From Xiphias gladius (Eukaryota; Chordata; Actinopteri; Istiophoriformes; Xiphiidae), in contig NC_053421.1 in assembly GCF_016859285.1 (NCBI RefSeq), forward strand, positions 6,919,600-6,983,599: a DNA stretch of 64,000 nt. The letters are read 5' to 3'. Both the position numbers and the translations under genes were made by a program. This document shows, in pieces, positions 35,876-46,724 of this stretch. The notes under the pieces were generated by a model. The model made no database searches. It was not told where the DNA came from and saw only the letters and a program-made list of their open reading frames with translations. Every line of letters begins with the position of its first letter. Within the stretch, counting starts at the first letter, position 1.

Positions 35876-38154
35876 ATGGGCTCTTATAAGTCTCAGGTAG
35901 GACCCACTTTAGTTTTCATGTCCACACCAACATAAGATAAAAGCTAAAGTTTCCCAAACTGTTTATTGTACTTAAACTTAAAGACATGTGGTCTCTTGTA
36001 TGTTGTGTAGATTGCACTGGTGGCTGAACTTCTGAGGCTTCAGCAGAAAAACCAGCTCCCATCTGAGGTGACTGCTGAAGACATGACTGAGCTGCTGGTG
36101 GAGGAGAGCAAAACCACACTGAGAGTGCAGTGAGTTACTGATACACGCACACACACGCAGACGCGCACACACTCAAAGACTCAGACCAGCACTACACCTG
36201 ACATGAACTCTGCTCATGTCACACCAATCTGCGTGTAACGAGAGAGAGAGGAACAGTAAAGATGAGGCTTGTGTTTTCTTTCTGTTTGAAGGCTCTGGGA
36301 GTTTGAACTGGAGGACTTTGAAGAGGACGAGGCCAGACCTCTTCTCAAGCTGGTAAGACCACAATCCTGAGAAGACTTCACAGTAGTTTGGAGTGAACAT
36401 GACACTTGATTTATTCTGTAAATGTATCCAATCTGCTCATCGTATCTCGTTCCTTGTTTCAGATGTGGGAAGTGAACACCAGCATGAAGATGAGGGACGT
36501 TGAGTTTGAAGCCAGAAGGCTGCTCAACTCACCAGAGAACATCCCTCCTCAGTTTCAGTGAGTTGTATTTGACACACATTTATTATCAGTTACACTGCAG
36601 TAGCTGCAATGTCTCTTTGTTGTTATGACGTGGTTTTAAATCAAACTTTGAATGACTGTAACCTACAGACATCCCAAGATCATCAGCACGGCTCAGAAGT
36701 ACGCCAGGAGCCTGACAGAGCAGCAGCAGCAGCAGCAGGAGGACCCCAGCTCCAAACTGCTGGGGCCAAGGGAGGTTGTGATGGAAGTGGTTCCAAAAGT
36801 CCTGCAAGGCTTTTGGTTGCCTCCTCCGAACACCTCCTTCAACATGCCCTCCCAGCAGCTCGGTAAAATGGCGGTTGGAGTCACAAAAGCAGTTGAGGAC
36901 CGGGTCTCGGCTGCTCTGTCCTCCATGCTACTTCAGGTCACCTTCTCTCGCTCCATCAGGGACAACGTGGTCCTGTCTATCCAGGAAAAGGTTAGACAGG
37001 GTTACACTCAAGACGTCCTGGTGAAGATGCTGAACTGCTTCGCAGCAGAGGTGCTGAACACCATCAGCTATGTCGCAACGGGAGAAATCTCTGCGCTTTT
37101 TCAGCCTCACAGTTACATTAAACTGTCTCCAAACCTGAATGCCAGAGAGGCCTGCACCCAGCCAGCAGATGTGGTGGATGGTGCAGAAGACAAACCCAGC
37201 CCTGCTGAAGGTGTGAATAAGGAGCCTGGTCTGGAGGAAGACAGTGAACCAAACAGAGAAACAGACTCCGCTGTCGTTACTCCTCCACCAACTCCTCTGA
37301 CCAGCACTGCCGAACTCCTGGACAACACCGCCGTCCAGAATGGCTTGAACCACAAGCTGGATGAAGAAGACGAAAAGCCCATATCCAGCTCAGAACCAGA
37401 CTCTAGTGTGGCTCCAGCTCAACCACTCCCTCTGACCCCTGCTGCTGAGACTCCAGTCACTGCTTCCGTCCTGGATGCTGAGAAGATGAGTGAGGAACCC
37501 ACCAGAGAACCAGACTCTGCCTTGGATCCAGCTCAACCAGCTCTTCGGACCCTTGCAGACGAACCTCCTTTCATCCCTGCAGCGCAGGATGACCTGACCA
37601 CCAGTGCTGAACATCCTGCCAACTCCACCATCCAAAATGATTTGAACAGTAGCCTGGATGAAGCAGAGGAACAGTCAGCGCTCAGCCTAGAGTCTGCTGT
37701 TATTTCTCCTCTACCTGCTCCTCTGACCCCCTATCCCGTAACTTCTACCAGCGTCGCCCACATCGCTGACGCCACCAACACCTCCAACGCCCAGCAGCCA
37801 ATGCTCGGTCCAGAACCAGACTGCGCCTCTGTTACCACTCCTCCACCACCTTTGACCCCTCTTGCTGATGAGTCTCGTGTCATCTCTGTAGTACAGGATG
37901 AGCTGGTCATCACGCAGCAGCCAGTCAGGGTGGAGGAATCTTTCAACACCACAAATGGTAGGAAATATTATTCAGGTCCATTCCCAGTGGTTAATTGTTA
38001 ATTCTACTGCGATGTGTTAAGGCACTGACTGTCCTCCTTTGGTGTTTCAGAGGTTAAAAAGACAGAGATGAGTGGATTCAGCCGCTTCTTCACTCTGCTG
38101 CAAAAAAACGTCTACTGCTGCTTCCTGCCTGAAGACAACGCAGAGACAGAATGA
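35876..38154 (+). CDS. Unrecognised tandem gene, copy A (lacks exon 1)
   Basis: Exons by analogy with copy C: exon 2 to 35896, exon 3 36011-36129, exon 4 36292-36352, exon 5 36463-36557, exon 6 36669-37957, exon 7 38051-38154. All splice sites are intact and the frame is open to TGA. Compared with copy C, a deletion upstream has removed exon 1 and the exon 2 acceptor. The frame upstream of exon 2 opens after a TAG at 35732 and has no ATG until 35876 (MGSYKSQ|IALVAELLRLQQ), so 562 aa is the most that can be made from an ATG. Visible parts: helical region with DFEEDEARPLLKL and MWEVNTSMKMRDVEFEARR, Q6 tract, PKVLQGFWLPPPNTSFNM, FSRSIRDNVVLSIQEKVRQG, then a Pro/Glu/Ser/Thr tail and NVYCCFLPEDNAETE. 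I recognise no family. It may be expressed from a new promoter or be non-expressed. Confidence 0.65.
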
Positions 38155-38238
38155 AATTCTCTCTGTAAAAAATCATTTTCATGCTGCATTGCAGTCTTTA
38201 TTTCTTTGTTCCATTTTGTGTTTCTTGTATTGTGAATT

Positions 38239-38244
38239 AATAAA
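38239..38244 (+). terminator. Polyadenylation signal, copy A
   Basis: AATAAA 85 bases after the stop; the same signal in the same place follows copies C and D. Confidence 0.7.
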
Positions 38245-38344
38245 ACTCAACATGAAGACATGTCATGGTAATTCAGTGTTGCATGAAAAAATTTGTACAT
38301 AAAATACTGCATAATTTGTATAGGTTTATTTTCTAGGGGGGTAT

Positions 38345-39285
38345 TTCACGAGCACTTGACTTTTTTTTTTTTCCTTTTTTCTTTTTTGTAACCAATGAAA
38401 TAGAAATGTACAGTAGTAAGGTGTCCATCTATGAAACCACAGCATTTCCATTGAACCACATTTATATTTGAAACTTTTTCTTTCCTTCAAAATTTTTGCC
38501 AAAACCATTTTAGCATAAATCAAAAATCAGTATTCAAGTGGAGAAATAACTTTTCATAGTAGCATCCAAATATGTCACAGCCTCAGTGAAAACCAGCGGA
38601 ACAACATATGCAAACTGGAATGAGCTCCTAAAAATGCCTCTTCTTTTTATTTCTTTTCTTACCAGTTTTTCAATCATCCATATCCATTCATTCATTTGAT
38701 AAATGTTTGACTTTTGTTTCAACAATTTGTTCAGAGACGTACAGTTTGTTACTTTTCGCAGCTGGAAACAGCCTCATTCCACAGGACGAGCTCCGTTGGT
38801 GAGCACTGGGTTGTAGATGGTGCCTTTGACAAAACACAGCGCTCATCCTCTCATTTTTGAGTGTGAACTCCAAGGGGGGGATTACCTGCGAAAGACAAGT
38901 CACATCAGATGAAACTGAGGGGAAATCTTTATGTAGAAATAGAGGACAGGAGGTTACCCAAGGGAACAAGGTGACTTGAGGAAAAATAAAGCTACCTGCT
39001 GATAGTCTTCATTGAATATTGTACCTGGTAAGCCTTTATACATTCTGAGAAAGCCGGGGTTGCAGCTTCCACGAGGTTGGGTGCCAAAGACTGAAGCGGG
39101 AGTTGGAGCTGCATCCGGTTGTCATTTGTTTGAAGTTTGCAGGAAGAATCGAATGGTGGCTGCCAAAGGTGGTGGTGAGGGTGCATAGGTTGCTGGATGA
39201 GACTGTAGGTGGGGGATATGGGAGAATCTGAAGATGGAGACGACAATACACGTTAATGGAAGAGGGTGGAGGTTAAGGTTTTGGC
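38345..39285. other. Spacer between array units A and B
   Basis: Contains a stretch (38565-38760) that has a diverged match at 44840-45000 upstream of copy C. Near 39290-39400 a GT/GA-rich minisatellite-like stretch (two copies of tgtggcagaaatatgagttggaggtgcaggtt) leads into unit B. A minus-strand frame at 38992-39246 (Pro/His/Gln-rich) is open but without homology I know or clear splice partners. Confidence 0.5.
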
Positions 39286-39424
39286 TGCAGCTGTGTGGCA
39301 GAAATATGAGTTGGAGGTGCAGGTTGTTGGTAGAGGCTGCAGGTAGAGTTGTAGGCTACTACTGTGTGGCAGAAATATGAGTTGGAGGTGCAGGTTCAAG
39401 CTTCAGCTGTCTGTTTGAAACTGC

Positions 39425-39640
39425 AGGTTGAGGTGGCACCTGGGAGGCCGATCCCTCAGCTATCAGCTCAGATTCCCTCAGCTTCTGTGGATCCGTCTTC
39501 CTGTCTTGGTCCGGGAGGCAGGCACACTCTCCACGTTTAAGAGTAGACTTAAAACCTGCCTTTCTGATGAAGCTCCTAGTTAGGGCTGGCTCGGGCTTGG
39601 CTTGAACCTTCCTCTGGTTATGCTGCTATGGGCCTAGACG
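39425..39640 (+). mobile_element. LINE-like 3' tail (unit B copy)
   Basis: Same tail as at 33070-33300, with a few substitutions. It marks the shared origin of units A and B. Confidence 0.5.
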
Positions 39641-42225
39641 GAAGTAACAAGAATTTAAATATTACTTTAGGTATTGGCAACATGTAATCAGAAAACTGAA
39701 ACAGTGAAGGTAATAAAACCTTTTGTAGACGGGGCCACGAAGTCAGGTAGAACAGCAGGAGCCACCTCTAGGCCCTTATCCTGTCAGCTGATATTGTTCT
39801 TTAGTGCTGCAAATGTCATAAACTAGTATGCTTCCATATTCTTTATGAAATTATAATGTCACATGTCTGTTGGGAACTATATATTAAGTTCAAGTACTTC
39901 AGAGTTGTACTTGCATAAACCTAATATCACTGTGTACTATGTATCCAGGCTGGGAGCCGGGTGATATAAAGGATTTGATTAGACATATAAAAAGATGACA
40001 TTAGTGTCAGTAAGGCAGTGATTTCAATTCCTTTTGGCACATTTCTGGTCCCTTTGTTAGTGAATATATCAATATGAGCAGGTACAGTCCAGTACTGACA
40101 GTGACCATCTCCTACATTGTTTATTACATCCGCAGGCGAGAGTGCTTCTTTCTCTTTCCAATCATTCATCTATATTTCTCTTTTTTAAATTTATGAATTC
40201 ATTCCGTGCGACCTCCCGGGGTGGGGGAGTGTTCATGCTCATAGGTTAAACATGAGTGAACTTAGAAGGCTCTGAAAGTCAAAGCTCATAGTTTCCATGT
40301 TGGAAGTTTGTTGTTTGGCTTTGGTCAGTTTCTATGAGTCTTTAGTCCTCGTCAGGATGAAAGAAGTCCTCAGCAGAAGCTTTGATTTGAAAGAAGTTGT
40401 CGAGTGGAACATGAGAAAAAAGGTTTCTTGACTGTTGGAGGTTTTGCTTGTGTTTAAATGATGATCACATATGAATGATGCACCTGGAGACAAACGTAGG
40501 AACCATGGAATCCTTGACCTCCATTTTGTGCAGATCCTTTTTACAGTCACGTCTCACCTCTGTGATGGGAGGTTTCATCCAGTCAGCCTGTATAAGACCT
40601 GAGCTCAAACCCACGTCTCACTATGAATAAATGTCCACATCTGACAGTGTCCTCAGTCATATTCTTCATTTAACCTCGGCTATACACTGTATCAGGGAGG
40701 CTCTGTCTCACACTCTCAGACACAAATCTCTCGCCCGTCAGAGGAATCCACAAAACCATTCCTTGATTAAAAGTTTAGATATTTAGCTTTTAAGACTGTC
40801 TCCACACGCAGGACATCTTCTTAACATTGGCTCCTCTCTACATCTCAGGACAGACACTGATCCAAAATCAAAAGAGAGCACAAAAGGCCATTTTTGCGTG
40901 GTTTTGTTTAACGGGGGCGCACTAACACAGACATCTCCACAAGTACAAATCACCTGTCACGTGCGTTGAGTTTTAGCTCTTTTACTTTGCTCCACAATAA
41001 TCTGCATCTGTCACAGAATAAAAGAGTTGTCCAAATACAATTTTGAACACGTTTCTAAGACCGTTTCCTTTGAGTTTATTAAACACTTGTAGTCCTCACA
41101 CAGCAGCAGGATCGACACGCGCGTCTACATATTGAGAGAGGTGCGGCGCGGGTTTTACGCACGGGGCACCGCGCTGGTCATTTCGTTAATGACACTGCAC
41201 CAGGATCAGTCAGAAACTAACGGTCACTGACTTTCCAGAAACTTCCATATCAGACACATATGCTGTTACAGGAAGATTCCAGGTTTCATATTGTAAACAT
41301 CTGGAACACAGCAGCCATCCTCAGGGTGAGTCAGTGGGCTGGATGAGTCCAGCTCCATCCGAGCTGTCGGGACATTGTGATTATAATTAAAAGTCCAATC
41401 AGATTTTCTCCTGGAGAAACAAAATGTTTCATGTTTTTTCTGTCTGGTCAAATTTCTTGTTGAAGGCCGATTTTCAGTTTTGCTGCTTAAATTCAAAGTC
41501 TCGTGGTGTCTCACATTGCTGTGCGCATGGAGGCGAGTCGTCAATACTCACCACACTGAACGCAGCCTCTCTTATCACTCACGTCAAATCCACACATCTG
41601 GCAACAGTAATAAGGAAAGCGCCTGTTTTTTCATCATTAGCGGTTCAGTGCAATAGCTGCGGTTAGATCCATCATTAGCCTTCGTGCACACAGGAGTTTC
41701 AGTGTTTCCGCAAACATAGAGTTAACTCCGCTGATGGTCTGAAGTTTTGTATTGCGATATTTTAACTTTGCTCTGGGTCGTTTATCACGTCTGAGTTTCA
41801 CTGTGCTAAACTTTTGATGCAAAGAGTCAAAGTGACTGACACTGAAACACAACGAGCTGAATTCAAAATTCTAAATCACCTCGTATTAGTGCAGGTTTCA
41901 GCGTTTATTAATAGGCGTAGCTACAGGTCACTGAATCAATGCAACATGTGTTTGCAAATGATTCTCCCTGTTTTAACATCACTACACTCGTAAGCAGCAG
42001 AGCTACATAAGTAATTCATCACCATCGCTACTCTATGATCTGTGTGAGGAAGAGGGAAAGCAGGGAGAACAAAATGTCGTTTAGGTGGTTAGGCTGAATT
42101 ATTCTTCTCATGAGAAACAAACAAAATCCCTTTCAGCCATTTCAGAGGAGGAAGTAAATATCCATATCGCCTCATCTTCAAATTACACACCCATATATGA
42201 GCGGGCTCTGCAGATCTGCTGGCAC

Positions 42226-44000
42226 ATGGGCTCTTATAAGTCTCAGGTAGGACCCACTTTAGTTTTCATGTCCACACCAACATAAGATAAAAGCTAAAGT
42301 TTCCCAAACTGTTTATTGTACTTAAACTCAAAGACATGTGGTCTCTTGTATGTTGTGTAGATTGCACTGGTGGCTGAACTTCTGAGGCTTCAGCAGAAAA
42401 ACCAGCTCCCATCTGAGGTGACTGCTGAAGACATGACTGAGCTGCTGGTGGAGGAGAGCAAAACCACACTGAGAGTGCAGTGAGTTACTGAGACACGCAC
42501 ACACACGCACACGTGCACACACTCAAAGACTCAGACCAGCACTACACCTGACATGAACTCTGCTCATGTCACACCAATCTGCGTGTAACGAGAGAGAGAG
42601 AACAGTAAAGATGAGGCTTGTGTTTTCTTTCTGTTTGAAGGCTCTGGGAGTTTGAACTGGAGGACTTTGAAGAGGACGAGGCCAGACCTCTTCTCAAGCT
42701 GGTAAGACCACAATCCTGAGAAGACTTCACAGTAGTTTGGAGTGAACATGACACTTGATTTATTCTGTAAATGTATCCAATCTGCTCATCGTATCTCGTT
42801 CCTTGTTTCAGGTGTGGGAAGTGAACACCAGCATGAAGATGAGGGACGTTGAGTTTGAAGCTAGAAGGCTGCTCAACTCACCAGAGACCATCCCTCCTCA
42901 GTTTCAGTGAGTTGTATTTGACACACATTTATTATCAGTTACACTGCAGTAGCTGCAATGTCTCTTTGTTGTTATGAAGTGGTTTTAAAACAAACTTTGA
43001 ATGACTGTAACCTACAGACATCCCAAGATCATCAGCACGGCTCAGAAGTACGCCAGGAGCCTGACAGAGCAGCAGCAGCAGCAGCAGGGGGCCCCCAGCT
43101 CCAAACTGCTGGGGCCAAGGGAGGTTGTGATGGAAGTGGTTCCAAAGTCCTGCAAGGCTTTTGGTTGCCTCCTCGAACACCTCCTTCAACATGCCCTCCC
43201 AGCAGCTCGGTAAAATGGCGGTTGGAGTCACAAAAGCAGTTGAGGACCGGGTCTCGGCTGCTCTGTCCTCCATGCTACTTCAGGTCACCTTCTCTCGCTC
43301 CATCAGGGACAACGTGGTCCTGTCTATCCAGGAAAAGGTTAGACAGGGTTACACTCAAGACGTCCTGGCGAAGATGCTGAACTGCTTCGCAGCAGAGGTG
43401 CTGAACACCATCAGCTATGTCGCAACGGGAGAAATCTCTGCGCTTTTTCAGCCTCACAGTTACATTAAACTGTCTCCAAACCTGAATGCCAGAGAGGCCT
43501 GCACCCAGCCAGCAGACGTGGTGGATGGTGCAGAAGACAAACCCAGCCCTGCTGAAGGTGTGAATAAGGAGCCTGGTCTGGAGGAAGACAGTGAACCAAA
43601 CAGAGAAACAGACACTGCTGTCATTACTCCTCCACCAACTCCTCTGACCAGCACTGCCGAACTCCCGGACAACACCGCCGTCCAGAATGGCTTGAACCAC
43701 AAGCTGGATGAAGAAGGCGAAAAGCCCATATCCAGCTCAGAACCAGACTCTAGTGTGGCTCCAGCTCAACCACTCCCTCTGACCCCTGCTGCTGAGACTC
43801 CAGTCACTGCTTCCGTCCTGGTTGCTGAGAAGTTGAGTGAGGAACCCACCAGAGAACCAGACTCTGCCTTGGATCCAGCTCAACCAGCTCTTCGGACCCT
43901 TGCATACGAACCTCCTTTCATCCCTGCAGCGCAGGATGACCTGACCACCAGTGCTGAACATCCTGCCAACTCCACCATCCAAAATGGTTTGAACAGTAGC
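42226..44000 (+). pseudogene. Unrecognised tandem gene, copy B (frameshifted, 3' in gap)
   Basis: Exon 2 to 42246, exon 3 42361-42479, exon 4 42641-42701, exon 5 42812-42906, exon 6 from 43018 into the gap. Exon 1 and the exon 2 acceptor are missing, as in copy A. Two 1-base losses compared with A, C and D occur close together in exon 6: one A of AAAA at about 43144 and one C of CTCCTCC at about 43173. They shift the frame by two and bring a stop at 43211-43213, cutting the protein soon after the Q6 tract. Beyond this the original frame is open to the gap. Because both losses are in short homopolymer-like words beside a gap, base errors are a fair alternative to true decay. Exon 5 starts GTG where A, C and D have ATG. 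Confidence 0.7.
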
Positions 44001-44500
44001 NNNNNNNNNNNNNNNNNNNNNNNNNNNNNNNNNNNNNNNNNNNNNNNNNNNNNNNNNNNNNNNNNNNNNNNNNNNNNNNNNNNNNNNNNNNNNNNNNNNN
44101 NNNNNNNNNNNNNNNNNNNNNNNNNNNNNNNNNNNNNNNNNNNNNNNNNNNNNNNNNNNNNNNNNNNNNNNNNNNNNNNNNNNNNNNNNNNNNNNNNNNN
44201 NNNNNNNNNNNNNNNNNNNNNNNNNNNNNNNNNNNNNNNNNNNNNNNNNNNNNNNNNNNNNNNNNNNNNNNNNNNNNNNNNNNNNNNNNNNNNNNNNNNN
44301 NNNNNNNNNNNNNNNNNNNNNNNNNNNNNNNNNNNNNNNNNNNNNNNNNNNNNNNNNNNNNNNNNNNNNNNNNNNNNNNNNNNNNNNNNNNNNNNNNNNN
44401 NNNNNNNNNNNNNNNNNNNNNNNNNNNNNNNNNNNNNNNNNNNNNNNNNNNNNNNNNNNNNNNNNNNNNNNNNNNNNNNNNNNNNNNNNNNNNNNNNNNN
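44001..44500. other. Assembly gap (500 N)
   Basis: Exactly 500 N. It joins the middle of copy B exon 6 to a point well inside the 5' part of unit C. By comparison with unit A the missing DNA should be several kilobases (rest of exon 6, exon 7, 3' flank and about 2.6 kb of 5' unit). Confidence 1.
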
Positions 44501-45397
44501 CCGTATTAGTGCAGGTTTCAGCGTTTATTAATAGGCGTAGCTACAGGTCACTGAATCAATGCAACATGTGTTTGCAAATGATTCTCCCTGTTTTAACATC
44601 ACTACACTCGTAAGCAGCGGAGCTACATAAGTAATTCATCACCATCGCTACTCTATGATCTGTGTGAGGAAGAGGAAAGCACGGTGAACAAATCATTCAA
44701 GAAATGACATATCCTGGTCATTCAGGTGAAAATGTTCCAGTGTATTGAGTGTCTGTTACAATGGCGTAAACTGTGGTTTCTAATAAAACAATTTTGGCGA
44801 GAATCAAAAATCCGTCTTCACGCAGAGAAAAAAGCAGCCAAATATGTCACAGCCTGAGGGAAACCAGCAGAACAACACATGAAAACTGAAATGAGCTCCT
44901 TAAAATGCCTTTTCTTTTTTTCTTTTCTCACGAGTTTTGACAAATGTTTTACTTATAATTTGGCAAAATTAATTTGTTCAGAACCGTACAGTCTATTTCT
45001 TTCCAACCCTGCCTCCTAGAAATGAGGTTTCTGTACAAAATAGAACCGGGCTTTTCACCTTCTTTTTACGGACAAATATACATTTAAGAAATGATGTTTG
45101 ATTTATCCTTCGACTAATGTCGTTTAGGTGTTTAGACTGAATTATTCTTCTCATGAGAAAAACCAAAATCCCTTTCAGCCATTTCAGAGGAGGAAGTTAT
45201 TCTATAAAGTTATATACATATATATATTTAGATGAGGGAAATATCCATATTTCTTTTTAATCTATATTTCTGCAAGGGAGACCTCTACAGGTGCGTGGCT
45301 CTGTTCGTGGCTGAGCCTCGTGAACTCTGAAGGTTCGGAAAGTGTGGACGGTCATCGATCGTCCTCCATCATACTGAAAACATCATTCAAGCCTTCA

Positions 45398-46197
45398 CAG
45401 TGTAAGTTGGAAAAAGTATGTGAACCCCTCAGCTAACGACATCAACACAAGCAACATAAGTTTTGTGGACTGATGAAACTCGAGTTGAATTGTTTGGGGA
45501 GAACATGCAGCACCACATATGGTGTAAAAAGGGCACTGTACACCAGCATGAAAACGTCATCCTGACAGTTAAGTAGAGTGGAGGGAGAATCCTGATTTGG
45601 GGCTTTGCTGCTTCTGGGCCTGGACCAGCTCGCCATGTTGGAGGGGAAAATTAATTCTCAAGTTGATCAAGGTATCTTACAGGATAATGTCAGGGTGGCT
45701 GGTCTGCCAGCTGAAGCTCAGCAAGAATGACTTCAAACCATGAAAATCCTTCTGGGGTTGCCCAGTCAGAGCCCAGACCTTAACCCAGTATAGATGCTGT
45801 AGAATGAGCTCAGAGAGCCGTTCACCCCAGACATCCTAACAATATGGCTGAGCCGAAGCCGTTCTGTAGGAAGAACGGTCTGAAATTCCTTTTGAACGTT
45901 GGGCAGGTCTGATCCACAGCCCCCGGAAGCTCTGGTTTGAGGCTATTGCTGCCAAAGGTGGTTGGACGAGTTATTAAATCCAGGGGTCCACTTACTTTTT
46001 TCCATCAGAACTATCAGTGTTTAATGGCTGCGATCAATAAAGACATGAAAGATTATAATTGTTTGTGTGTTATCAGCTTAAACACATTCTCTTTGTCTAT
46101 ACTTGCGACTTAGACGAAGACCAGATCACACTTATCACCAATTAATGCAGAAAACCAGGTCATTCCAATGGCCTTAGCATACTTTCTCTCGCCACTG
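45398..46197 (+). mobile_element. Tc1-like element, internally deleted, upstream of copy C
   Basis: The left end cagtgtaagttggaaaaagt and right end (reverse complement cagtggcgagagaaagtatg) are matching Tc1-type inverted repeats. The interior keeps the second half of a transposase in eroded form (WTDETRVELFGENMQHH-like at about 45460) and a DLNP-like remnant near 45775, with many stops. Inactive. It ends about 530 bp upstream of exon 1 of copy C. Confidence 0.75.
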
Positions 46198-46724
46198 TAA
46201 ACGTGTGTCTGAATTATTATCTTGAAAAATAATTTAGGATATCATACGAATAATTTGCCTAATTTGTTATTTTGGTCCTGGATGGGTTCAGTGTTTTTAT
46301 CTCACTGTGTCTGATTACACAAATGTAAATTGTGTACTTAAACTGGATTATTTATGATCCATTTGATTATCATCGCACAGATTTAGACGTAATCCACAGG
46401 TATTGTATCAGTTTATGCCTTTCATAAGGTCCCTTGGTTATCCCTGGTCAGTCAGTTGACCTTTGAAAAAAAAGTCCTCTGGATCCGTTCTGAAAAGTGT
46501 CATAATGAGTTCCAGAATGGTGATTGCAAAGACTCAAGAATTAGAATCTCTCTACAGACTTCACACACTCTTCAACCAGAACACACTGTTCATTTGTGTC
46601 TGAAGGATCAACCGTGTTTGAGTACTCTCGAATCGTTCGTTGAACTCACACTCGTGAAATTTCCGTTGTCGCTTTGACAGTTTACCTTGTTCTGTATTTT
46701 GATATACAGCAACAAAAAACACCC

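Larger units (their letters stand above)
33001..38340 (+). repeat. Array unit A
   Basis: First copy of the duplicated unit. It holds a LINE-like tail, about 2.4 kb of 5' sequence, gene copy A and the 3' flank. Its left end is cut by the gap. It aligns with unit B almost base for base at a spacing of about 6.35 kb (for example 34269 with 40624). Minus-strand open frames in its 5' part recur in B and D only because the DNA is duplicated. Confidence 0.9.
39286..44000 (+). repeat. Array unit B
   Basis: Second copy. Truncated on the right by the gap at 44001 within exon 6 of the gene. Nearly identical to unit A over its 5' 2.5 kb. Confidence 0.9.

Noticed and set aside
38992..39246. Pro/His/Gln-rich minus-strand frame between units A and B
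   Set aside because: Considered as a zona-pellucida-like or other repeat protein exon, but no cysteine pattern, no splice partners and no second copy in frame; left as spacer.
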